From Solirubrobacteraceae bacterium (GTDB lineage: Bacteria > Actinomycetota > Thermoleophilia > Solirubrobacterales > Solirubrobacteraceae): 64,000 bases of DNA. Location: contig JAUJOT010000002.1 of NCBI GenBank assembly GCA_030447505.1, forward strand, positions 372,001 through 436,000, read 5' to 3'. Positions within the stretch are counted from its first letter, which is position 1. Every line of letters starts with the position of its first letter. The translations under genes and the position numbers were made by a program. Positions 8,292 to 15,729 of the stretch are shown here, in pieces. The notes beneath the pieces are model-generated. The model searched no databases and was not told the origin of the DNA. It worked only from the letters and a program-made list of their open reading frames with translations.

Positions 8292-8482
8292 CAGCTCTGC
8301 GCCTCGCCGGCGCGCCGCTCATGGCCAGGGCAGCTGACGACCGGCAGGCGCGGGTAGCGCGGATAGCGCGGGTCTTCGCGCGAGCGCCGGCACAGCGAGA
8401 ACGACGAGCCGCGCGTCGTGCGCACCACCTGCTGGTGGCGACAGCTCTCGCACAGGCCCACCGCGGGCGGCGCTCCCATCAC
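8291..8482 (-). CDS. Small Cys-rich (zinc-binding-like) protein upstream of tag
   Basis: A 63-residue protein with 'CESCRHQQVV', a central 'SFSLCRRS', a Tyr/Pro/Arg-rich stretch and a final 'VSCPGHE', a Cys2...Cys-Cys(His) pattern that suggests one bound zinc. It is translationally coupled to tag by a one-base overlap, suggesting a linked role, but nothing shows a DNA-repair function directly. The start can be the GTG at 8482 or the ATG right after it. Its start faces the promoter of the divergent ABC exporter. Confidence 0.7.
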   Translation of the reverse strand: MMGAPPAVGLCESCRHQQVVRTTRGSSFSLCRRSREDPRYPRYPRLPVVSCPGHERRAGEAQS

Positions 8483-8513
8483 CGCAGCCTATCGCGATGG
8501 TTGACCAAGCAAC

Positions 8514-8519
8514 TACAAT
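8514..8519 (+). promoter_or_regulatory. -10 box of ABC exporter operon (leaderless candidate)
   Basis: TACAAT lies 8 bases before the ATG of the ABC exporter gene, and no Shine-Dalgarno intervenes. That spacing would place the transcription start at or next to the A of the start codon. No clear -35 hexamer is visible 17 bases upstream. Confidence 0.45.
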
Positions 8520-8527
8520 TGGCGGCG

Positions 8528-10303
8528 ATGGCCACCTTCCTCCGCCTGCTCGGGTTCCTGCGCCCCTACAAGCGCGGCGTCTGGTGGTCAGGCATCCTCG
8601 CCGCGCTGGCGATGGGCGCGACGGTCGCGATCCCCGGGCTGACGGGCGCCGCGATCGGCGCCGTGCAGGACGGCGACCGCGACCGCCTGCGGCTGATGGT
8701 GATCCTGATCGCGCTCGCCGGCGTCCTGCGCCTCGCGCTCACGGTCGCGCGCCGGCTGGTCGCGGGACGCGTGTCGCTCGGCGTCGAGCTGGACCTGCGA
8801 AATCGCGTCTACGAGCACCTGCTCGCCCTCGAGGTCGGCTTCTTCGACCAGCAGCAGACGGGCCAGCTCATGTCGCGCGCGACCGTCGACCTGCAGTCCG
8901 TGCGCTTCTTCCTCGGCTACGGCCTCGTGCTGATCTCGCAGGCCGCGCTGACGCTCGTCTTCGCCTCTGTGGCGGTGATCGTCATCGACCCGCTGCTCGC
9001 GCTCATCTCGCTCGCGCCCGTGCCGGTCGTGATCTGGATCGCCCAGCGCTACGGCCGCCAGGCGCGACCGGCGCTGCAGGAGGTCCAGCAGCGCATCGCG
9101 GAGCTGACCGCGGACGTCGAGGAGAGCGTCGGTGGCGTTCGCGTCGTCAAGGCGTTCGCCGCCGAGGAGCGCCGCGAGCGGCGCTTCCGCGCCAGCATCG
9201 CGCGCGTCTTCGAGCAGTCGATGATCTCGACGCGGCTGCGCGCGTTCTACAACCCCTTCATCGCGTTCCTGCCCCAGCTCGGGCTCGCGGCGCTGCTGCT
9301 GATCGGCGGGCGGATGGTCATCAACGACAGCCTGACGCTCGCCGAGTTCACGGCGTTCTACGGCTACCTGCTGGTCCTGCTCGGCCCGATGCGCACGCTC
9401 GGCTGGACGCTCGGCCTGACCCAGCGCGCGACCGCCTCGGGCGCGCGGCTGTTCGAGCTGCTCGACCGCGAGGCGCGCATCACCGCCACTCCCGACGCCG
9501 TGCCGCTGCCGGCCGGCGCCGGGCGGGTCGAGCTGCACAACGTGACGCTCGCCTACGGGGACGACCCCGACCACGAGCCGTCGCTGCGCAACGTCTCGCT
9601 CGACGTCGAGCCTGGTACGACGATCGCCCTCGTCGGCGCGACCGGGGCGGGCAAGACGACGCTCGTGCAGCTCATCCCGCGCCTGTACGACCCGACCTCG
9701 GGGACCGTCCTCGTCGACGGCGCCGACGTGCGGACCGTGGACCCGCACGAGCTGCGCACGCAGATCGCCGTCGTCAACGACGACCCGTTTCTGTTCAGCG
9801 CCACGGTCGCCGAGAACATCGCCTACGCGCACCCCGACGCATCGCGCGACGAGGTCGTCGAGGCCGCCCGCCGAGCCCAGGCGCACGACTTCATCGTCGA
9901 GCTGCCCGAGGGCTACGAGACCGGCGTCGGCGAGCGCGGGCTGACGCTGAGCGGCGGCCAGCGCCAGCGGATCGCGATCGCGCGAGCGCTGCTCGCCGAC
10001 CCGCGCGTGCTCATCCTCGACGACGCCACATCCTCGATCGACGCGTCGACCGAGCGCCAGATCAAGCAGGGGCTGAGCGAGGCGATGGCCGGGCGCACGA
10101 CGTTCGTCATCGCCCACCGCCTGTCGACGATCGCGCTCGCCGACGAGATCGCGGTGCTCGATGCCGGGCGCCTCGTCGACCGCGGCACGCACGCCGAGCT
10201 CGTCGAGCGCTCGCCCTTCTATCAGGAGATCGTCCAGAAGGGCCTGCCCGACCAGGTGTTCCTGACGCGCAAGCCACGCGAGCCGGAGGTGGCGGGCCTG
10301 TGA
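8528..10303 (+). CDS. ABC exporter half-transporter with degenerate ATPase site
   Basis: A 591-residue fused TMD-NBD half transporter of the multidrug/lipid exporter type (six membrane spans, then the ATPase from about residue 330). Walker A is 'GATGAGKT' (370-377), the signature is 'LSGGQRQR', and the H-loop is in 'VIAHRLSTI'. Two catalytic positions are altered: the Q-loop reads 'VVNDDPFLF' with Asp418 for Gln, and Walker B reads 'LILDDATS' with Asp499 for the catalytic Glu. This is the pattern of the non-hydrolysing site in heterodimeric exporters such as TM287/288. Its stop overlaps the GTG of the partner gene by 4 bases (GTGA). The substrate is unknown. Confidence 0.92.
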   Translation: MATFLRLLGFLRPYKRGVWWSGILAALAMGATVAIPGLTGAAIGAVQDGDRDRLRLMVILIALAGVLRLALTVARRLVAGRVSLGVELDLRNRVYEHLLALEVGFFDQQQTGQLMSRATVDLQSVRFFLGYGLVLISQAALTLVFASVAVIVIDPLLALISLAPVPVVIWIAQRYGRQARPALQEVQQRIAELTADVEESVGGVRVVKAFAAEERRERRFRASIARVFEQSMISTRLRAFYNPFIAFLPQLGLAALLLIGGRMVINDSLTLAEFTAFYGYLLVLLGPMRTLGWTLGLTQRATASGARLFELLDREARITATPDAVPLPAGAGRVELHNVTLAYGDDPDHEPSLRNVSLDVEPGTTIALVGATGAGKTTLVQLIPRLYDPTSGTVLVDGADVRTVDPHELRTQIAVVNDDPFLFSATVAENIAYAHPDASRDEVVEAARRAQAHDFIVELPEGYETGVGERGLTLSGGQRQRIAIARALLADPRVLILDDATSSIDASTERQIKQGLSEAMAGRTTFVIAHRLSTIALADEIAVLDAGRLVDRGTHAELVERSPFYQEIVQKGLPDQVFLTRKPREPEVAGL

Positions 10304-12226
10304 GTGCGGCCCGACCTCAGGTCACGGACGCGCGCGACGCGATCGCCGAGCAGTACGCCGAGGGCGGCAGGGCGCTGACGACGGCCGAGCTGCGCCGCCG
10401 CCTGCGCGCGACCGGCGGGCGCGGGCGCAAGCTGCGCGGGCTCGCGGCGCTGCTGCGCCCCTACCGCGGTCGGATCGTGCTCATGTTCCTCGCGCTGATC
10501 GCGGCGACCGCAGCCGCGCTCGCACCGCCGCCACTGGCCAAGCTCGCGATCGACGACGGGATCGTGCCCGGCGACGTCGGCACGCTGAACCTCGTCGTCG
10601 CGGCGTTCGTCGTCAGCGCGCTCGTCTATTGGGGCGCGTCGTACACGCAGACCCAGCTCGTCGGCTGGGTCGGCCAGCGCGCGCTGCAGGATCTGCGCCT
10701 GCGGATCTTCGCTCACCTGCAGTCCCAGCCGGTCGGCTTCTTCGAGCGCCGTCAGGCGGGCCAGCTGATCTCGCGCATGACCAACGACGTGCAGGCGCTC
10801 GACTCGCTCGTGACCGACAGCGTCGTGACGCTGTTTCAGAGCTCGCTGACGCTGCTCGGCACGATGGCGATCCTGCTGTGGCTCGACGTCGAGCTGGCGC
10901 TGCTGACGTTCCTCATCTTCCCGGATCCTGCTGTGGCTCGACGTCGAGCTGGCGCTGCTGACGTTCCTCATCTTCCCGGTGATGGCGCTCGCGTCGCTCG
11001 CGTTTCGAATCGCGTCGGCCGACGCCTACGCGCGCACGCGCACGGCGATCGCGGCGATCACGGCCTACCTGCAGGAGTCGCTGTCGGGGATCCGCGTCGT
11101 GCGCTCCTTCGGTCAGGAGCGGCGCCACACCGATCGCTTCCGCGCGCTCAACGAGCGCAACCGCGAGGTCAACATGACGACCGTCAACCTCAACGCAACC
11201 TACTTCCCGGCGGTCGAGCTGCTCAGCGCGCTGGCGACCGTCGGGATCCTCCTGTACGGCGGGCTGCAGGCGATCGACGGGGAGATCTCCGTCGGCGTGA
11301 TCGTCGCGTTCGTCGCCGCGCTGAACCTCTTCTTCGACCCGATCCAGCAGCTCTCCCAGCTCTACACGACCTACCAGTCGGGGATGGCCGCGCTGGACAA
11401 GATCTTCGAGCTGCTCGACGAGGAGCCCGGCCTCGTCGACGCGCCCGACGCCGTCGAGCTGCACCGCCTGCGCGGCGAGATCGAGCTGCGCGACGTCAGC
11501 TTCGGCTACGGCGGCGGCGCCGACGACGAGGACATGGCCTGGGCGCTGCAGGACCTCTCGCTGAAGGTCCCTCCCGGACAGACGGTCGCGCTCGTCGGCG
11601 CGACCGGCGCGGGCAAGTCGACGATCGCCAAGCTCGTCGCGCGCTTCTACGACCCGACGCGGGGCGCGGTGCTCGTCGACGGCCACGACCTGCGCTCGGT
11701 GACCCAGGCCTCGCTGCGCCGCCAGCTCGGCATCGTCCCGCAGGAGGCGTTCCTGTTCAGCGGCACGATCGGCGAGAACATCGCCTTCGGCCGCCCCGAC
11801 GCGAACGGCGAGGAGATCCGCGCGGCGGCGCGCGCGGTCGGCGCGCACGACTTCATCGCGGCGCTCGAGCACGGCTACGACACGCCGGTCGGCGAGCGCG
11901 GCACGCAGCTCTCGGCCGGCCAGCGCCAGCTCGTCGCCTTTGCCCGCGCGCTGGCGGCCGATCCGCGGATCCTGATCCTCGACGAGGCGACCTCGAACGT
12001 CGACCTGCACACCGAGGGCCGCATCGAGGAGGGCCTGCGCCGCCTGCTCGCCGGCCGCACCGCGATCGTCATCGCGCACCGCCTGAGCACGATCCGCCAG
12101 GCCGGCCGGATCGTCGTCCTGGACGGCGGCCGGATCGTCGAGCAGGGCACGCACGACGAGCTGCTCGACGCCGAGGGCGCCTACTGGCGCCTGTACCGCG
12201 ACTGGATGGAGCAGGCGGCGGCGTAG
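10300..12226 (+). pseudogene. ABC exporter partner subunit, frame broken by a 55-bp tandem duplication
   Basis: The second half of the heterodimeric exporter, starting with GTG at 10300. It encodes a cytoplasmic N-terminus, membrane spans, and an ATPase with intact Walker A 'GATGAGKS', Q-loop 'VPQEAFLF', signature 'LSAGQRQ', Walker B 'LILDEATS' and H-loop 'AHRLSTI', so it would carry the catalytic site its partner lacks. At 10869-10979 a 55-base segment occurs twice in tandem, shifting the frame inside the membrane domain. Without one copy the gene would be 624 in-frame codons. As it stands, translation from 10300 runs on in a wrong frame to 12288, while an ATG-started fragment (10979-12226, 415 residues) keeps the ATPase. 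It could be a true mutation or an assembly error. Confidence 0.85.
10869..10979. repeat. Perfect 55-bp tandem duplication inside ABC exporter gene
   Basis: Two identical copies with a 55-base period: bases 10869-10924 match 10924-10979 exactly. The unit encodes 'LLWLDVELALLTFLIFP'. Because 55 is not a multiple of 3, the duplication shifts the reading frame. Confidence 0.97.
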
Positions 12227-12235
12227 GCGGTCCGC

Positions 12236-12341
12236 CCTTTCGCGCGAGGCCCAGGGCCTCGGCAATCTCGCTCGCGCTCCTACCTTGATCCAGGAGCCGG
12301 CGACACCGTGACGAGTACGCAGCACGAACACATGTTCTCAC
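12236..12341 (-). pseudogene. Remnant of a helix-turn-helix gene (N-terminal fragment)
   Basis: A GTG-started frame gives about 36 residues ('MRTCVRAAYSSRC', then 'LLDQGRSASEIAEALGLAR') that look like the start of a DNA-binding protein with a helix-turn-helix of the 'SxxEIAxxLGxA' kind. After residue 36 the frame turns into Gly/Pro/Arg-rich shadow sequence antisense to the ABC gene. No continuation is found nearby. It lies between the exporter and tRNA-Gln, so it could be the scar of a lost gene or element. Chance similarity cannot be excluded. Confidence 0.35.
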
Positions 12342-12365
12342 GCGGATCGGACGGAAGCCCGGGGC

Positions 12366-12371
12366 TATACT
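12366..12371 (+). promoter_or_regulatory. -10 box of tRNA-Gln
   Basis: TATACT ends 11 bases before the first base of the tRNA gene, a good distance for a start site a few bases upstream of the mature 5' end. The -35 region is not convincing. Confidence 0.5.
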
Positions 12372-12382
12372 CGTCCGCGCGG

Positions 12383-12454
12383 TGCCGGATAGGGTAATTG
12401 GCAGCCCGCCTGGTTCTGGTCCAGGTAGTCTAGGTTCGAGTCCTAGTCCGGCAG
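12383..12454 (+). tRNA. tRNA-Gln (anticodon CTG)
   Basis: A 72-base cloverleaf: acceptor TGCCGGA pairs with TCCGGCA (discriminator G), the D arm is closed by GGGT/GCCC, the anticodon stem CCTGG/CCAGG encloses the loop TTCTGGT with anticodon CTG, and the T arm CTAGG/CCTAG encloses TTCGAGT. All stems pair. CCA is not encoded. The anticodon reads CAG, the dominant Gln codon in this GC-rich genome. Confidence 0.96.
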
Positions 12455-12498
12455 TCTTGACTCCTGGCGCTGACGGACCGATGCCGCGGCGGCGAAGC

Positions 12499-13173
12499 TC
12501 AGTCCCGCCGGCCGTTCGGTGAGAACTGCGCCGTGATGAACGGCTCGAGGCCGGGATCGAGCACCACGAGCACCTCGTCGCCGGGCGCGAGCACGGTGTC
12601 GGGCTTGGGCACGAAGCCGGCCTTGCCGCTCGGCAGGACCGAGATGATCAGGCTCCCGTCCGGCAGCTCGATCTCCGCCACGCTGAGGCCCGCCGCCGGC
12701 GCGCCCTCGCTGACCTCGACCTCGATGATCTCGAGCTTCTCGTCGGGCAGGTCGAGCAGGTGCACGAGGCCGTGGCCGGGGACCTCGTGCTCGATGAGGT
12801 TGAGGATCAGGTCCGTCGCCGAGACCGCGGGCTGGATCCCCAGCAGCTTGAAGTGCTGCAGATTGCGGGGGTTGTTGCAGCGCGCGATGATCCGCTCGCA
12901 GAGGTACTTCTCCTTGGCGACCTGACAGATGAGGATGTTGTCCTCGTCGTCGCCGGTGACCGCCACGACGAGGTCCGCGCGCTGAATGCCCGCCCGCTCG
13001 AGCACCCACAGCTCCGTGCCGTCGCCGTACTGGACGGCGTGCTCGAGCTCCTGCTCGATGCGCAGGTAGGCGCGCCGGTCCTGCTCGACGAGCGTCACCT
13101 CCTGCTGGTTGCGGATCAGCTCACGCGCGAGGTTGAGCCCGACCTTGCCGCCGCCGACGACGATGACGTACAT
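12499..13173 (-). CDS. TrkA family RCK protein (RCK_N + RCK_C)
   Basis: A 224-residue regulator of potassium transport. The N-terminal RCK domain begins with the nucleotide-binding 'VIVVGGGKVGLNLAREL' and has 'VEQD' at the end of strand 2. 'AVTGDDEDNILICQVAKE' and the 'IIARCNNPRN' segment follow, then a C-terminal TrkA-C domain (about residues 135-215). RCK subunits bind NAD(H), ATP or c-di-AMP and gate cation channels. It overlaps the preceding RCK gene by one base (TGATG) and closes an operon of APC permeases. No TrkH/KtrB pore gene is present in the window. Confidence 0.85.
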   Translation of the reverse strand: MYVIVVGGGKVGLNLARELIRNQQEVTLVEQDRRAYLRIEQELEHAVQYGDGTELWVLERAGIQRADLVVAVTGDDEDNILICQVAKEKYLCERIIARCNNPRNLQHFKLLGIQPAVSATDLILNLIEHEVPGHGLVHLLDLPDEKLEIIEVEVSEGAPAAGLSVAEIELPDGSLIISVLPSGKAGFVPKPDTVLAPGDEVLVVLDPGLEPFITAQFSPNGRRD

Positions 13174-13607
13174 CAGACCTCGGCGGCCGCTTCGAGGACG
13201 GCCTGTTCGAACATCGCGATGCCGAGCTTGACCGCGCAGATCGTGTGCAGGCCCTGCCTGGCGTACCAGTCAGAGCGCGCCGGGTCGAGCACGCGCACGA
13301 TCACGCGCGGAACGCCGAAGCGCTTCTGTGCGATCTGCGCGACGAGGATGTTCGTGTTGTCACCGCGCGTGGCGGCGATGAAGATGTCGGCCTCCTCGAT
13401 CCCGGCGGCCAGGAGGGCATCGATCTCGATCGCGGTGCCGACCGTGAAGCGCCCGCCGGCGTCCTCCCACGAGGTCACCTGGCCCGCATCGAGGCGCTCG
13501 TGCGAGAGCGGGTCCGCGTCGAGCACCGACACGGTGTGACCCGCGGCGAGCGAGGACTTGGCGACGGCCGCACCGACTCGGCCGGCCCCGACGACGAGGA
13601 CCATCAT
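13173..13607 (-). CDS. RCK_N (TrkA-N) domain protein
   Basis: A 144-residue protein made only of an RCK N-terminal Rossmann domain: 'MVLVVGAGRVGAAVA' at the start, 'VLDAD' after strand 2, and 'ADIFIAATRGDNTNILVAQ' as in TrkA. It lacks the C-terminal TrkA-C ligand domain carried by the next gene, so the two may form a mixed ring. The stop overlaps the start of that gene. Its own start lies inside the extended reading frame of the upstream permease. Confidence 0.85.
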   Translation of the reverse strand: MMVLVVGAGRVGAAVAKSSLAAGHTVSVLDADPLSHERLDAGQVTSWEDAGGRFTVGTAIEIDALLAAGIEEADIFIAATRGDNTNILVAQIAQKRFGVPRVIVRVLDPARSDWYARQGLHTICAVKLGIAMFEQAVLEAAAEV

Positions 13608-15537
13608 GCTCGGCGGCGGGCGGCGCGGGCGCCGCCGGCGCCGCGGGCGCGGCGGGCGGCGCGGTGAGGATCACGCGACACGGGGCCTTGCGCACGACGA
13701 GCTTCGTGGCGTCGCCGACGAAGTTGTCCAGCGGGCCGCCGACCCCGCCCAGGCGGGCGCCGCCGCCGATCCGCGAGGGCTCCTCGGCCGCGAGCACGAT
13801 CAGCTCGACGCCGCGCCGCTGCGCCTCGGCCACGATCGCCTCGCCCGCGCGCCGGGCACGTATCGTCGCGGTCGCCACCTCGACGCCGTCGTACTCCTCG
13901 CCGACCGCCTTGGCGCGCGCGAGCGCGGCCCGCGCGCGCTTGAGCTGCGCGTCGGGCAGGCGCGCGTCGAGCGGCAGCGAGAGCGGCACCTCGAAGACCC
14001 AGATCGCCTCGATCGTCGCGCCGAGGCCGTCGTCGTGGTTGTCGGCGGCGGCCAGCCGGCCGGCCGTCTGGACGATGTCGTCGTCGAGGGCGGTGCCGAA
14101 GATCGGCACGAGGATCGAGCCGTACTCGGCGCGCAGCGGCTCGGAGCGCAGCGCGGCCTCCGAGACGACGACGCGCGTGCGGATCGGCATCTCCGAAGTG
14201 CGCCGATAGCCGACGTAGAGCGCGAGCCCGCCCAGCATCCAGATACTTCCGATGATGCGCGCGCCGGCGTGAAAGCCGACCAGGCTGACGATTCCGCCGA
14301 GCGCCATCAGCGCGCCCATCACCGCCGGAAGCGGCAGCTCCCCGCCGCCGATCCGCACCGACAACGGGATCCGGTACGGGCGCTCGCGCTCGGCCTCGCG
14401 GTAGCGCAGCACGCAGATCGACACGTGCGCGATCAGAAACGCGAGCATCGCGCCGAACGCGTAGATGCCGACGAGGAACTCGAGGTCGCGCGGGATGACG
14501 AGCGCCGACGCGAGCACGCCTGCCAGCACGATCACGACGTACGGCGTGGCGTGGCGCGGGTGCAGGCGTCCGATCGTGCCCGGGATCTGCCGGTTGGTCG
14601 TCAGCGAGTAGGCCAGCCGCGACAGCCCCCGCATCGCGGCGTGACAGGCCAACACCAGCGCCACGGTCGCCAGCGCCGCGGTCGCGTACACGAAGGCGTC
14701 CGACAGCCAGACCGGCTCGAAGCGCTGCACGATCGCGATCACCGGGGCGTCGAGCGCCTCGCCGCGCAGCGGCCCGGCACCCGGCGTGACCGGAAGCGCC
14801 GCCACGGCCACGAGCGAGATGCCGACGTAGATCACGAGCACCGAAGCCGTCGCGCTCGCGACGAGCCGCTTCAGCCCGCGCCGGCCGACGGAGACCTCGC
14901 CGGCGAGGCCGGCCGCCGATTCCAGGCTCGTGAACGCGACCGTCGAGACGGTCAGCGCGAACAGCACGTCCTCCCAGCGCGGGCTCGTGCCGAGCTCGAT
15001 CGAGCGCAGCAGCCCGTCGAGGTCGACGACGAGCGCGACGCCGAAGATGATGATCAGCAGCTGAAGCGCGATGTCGGCGACCACCAGCGCGGCGGTCCGC
15101 TCGCGCGTGAAGCCGCCGAAGCCGCCGATGTTGCGCCCCGCGACGTAGACGATGATCGCCACGGCGATCGCGAGCTCGGGCACGCCGTCGCCCAGCGGCG
15201 CCCAGAACGCGGCCAGGTAGTTGACCGCGACGAACGCCGTGACCGCGATCAGGATGAGGAAGTCCAGCAGCACCGCCCAGCCGGCGACGAAGCTCACGAG
15301 CTCGTTGAACGCGTAGCGCGCGAACACCGTCGCGCCAGCGCGCTCCTGGTGCAGCGATGCTCCCTCGACATACGTCATCGCCGTCAGCGCGAAGAACACG
15401 GCGGAGCCGAGGAAGACCAGCGGCGTCAGGCCGAGCGCGTTCTCCGCGACGATGCCGAGCGAGAAGTAGATCGCGCTGGCCAGCGACGTCCAGACGATCG
15501 CGAACAGCATCGGCGAGCCGAGTCCGCGGCGAAACAT
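13360..15537 (-). CDS. APC-superfamily permease with C-terminal Usp-like domain (stop apparently displaced)
   Basis: A transporter of the APC superfamily with about 12 membrane spans (residues 1-450; 'YFSLGIVAENALGLTPLVF', 'FNELVSFVAGWAVLLDF'), followed by a cytoplasmic universal-stress-like domain (about 470-630: 'YGSILVPIFGTALDDD' to 'APCRVILT'). The ATG follows the TAG of the preceding small gene directly. The frame does not stop where expected: after an Ala/Pro run near 13612-13665 it continues 248 bases into trkA-like sequence as Arg-rich text and ends only at 13360. The functional end is probably about 13604, where a TGA in another frame overlaps the next ATG. The substrate (amino acid or cation) is unknown. 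Confidence 0.82.
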   Translation of the reverse strand: MFRRGLGSPMLFAIVWTSLASAIYFSLGIVAENALGLTPLVFLGSAVFFALTAMTYVEGASLHQERAGATVFARYAFNELVSFVAGWAVLLDFLILIAVTAFVAVNYLAAFWAPLGDGVPELAIAVAIIVYVAGRNIGGFGGFTRERTAALVVADIALQLLIIIFGVALVVDLDGLLRSIELGTSPRWEDVLFALTVSTVAFTSLESAAGLAGEVSVGRRGLKRLVASATASVLVIYVGISLVAVAALPVTPGAGPLRGEALDAPVIAIVQRFEPVWLSDAFVYATAALATVALVLACHAAMRGLSRLAYSLTTNRQIPGTIGRLHPRHATPYVVIVLAGVLASALVIPRDLEFLVGIYAFGAMLAFLIAHVSICVLRYREAERERPYRIPLSVRIGGGELPLPAVMGALMALGGIVSLVGFHAGARIIGSIWMLGGLALYVGYRRTSEMPIRTRVVVSEAALRSEPLRAEYGSILVPIFGTALDDDIVQTAGRLAAADNHDDGLGATIEAIWVFEVPLSLPLDARLPDAQLKRARAALARAKAVGEEYDGVEVATATIRARRAGEAIVAEAQRRGVELIVLAAEEPSRIGGGARLGGVGGPLDNFVGDATKLVVRKAPCRVILTAPPAAPAAPAAPAPPAAEHDGPRRRGRPSRCGRRQVLARRGSHRVGARRGPALARAPRCGPGDLVGGRRRALHGRHRDRDRCPPGRRDRGGRHLHRRHAR

Positions 15538-15729
15538 CTACAGGCGCCGCCACGTGAAGTAGAGGCGGCCCGCGCCGGCCGCGACGAACAGGATGCCGAG
15601 CACCGTCCCGAGCGCGAGCGGCCCGCCACCCGCGCCGAGCGTCCGCGCGAGCATCGCGAGGCCGACGAGGACCATCGCCGCCGACAGCACGAGCGTGGCG
15701 CCGCGGTGCAGGCCGCGGCCGTCAGGCAT
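15538..15729 (-). CDS. Small membrane protein with two predicted spans
   Basis: A 63-residue hydrophobic protein: a short polar N-terminus, 'ATLVLSAAMVLVGLAMLAR' as the first span, a Gly-rich turn, 'LALGTVLGILFVAAGAGRLYF' as the second, and a basic tail. It overlaps the upstream permease gene by 8 bases and touches the downstream permease (TAG then ATG), so it is an integral part of this operon. It may be a small transporter subunit; no family was recognised. Confidence 0.7.
   Translation of the reverse strand: MPDGRGLHRGATLVLSAAMVLVGLAMLARTLGAGGGPLALGTVLGILFVAAGAGRLYFTWRRL

Noticed and set aside
8497-12288. 1263-codon open frame covering both ABC exporter genes
   Set aside because: It is out of frame over the first exporter gene, in frame only for the first 190 codons of the second, and out of frame again after the 55-bp duplication; not a real fusion protein.
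12325-12338. Second LexA-like box before tRNA-Gln
   Set aside because: The arms match, but it overlaps the apparent HTH gene start and has no SOS gene downstream; listed only within the remnant finding, not as a regulatory site.
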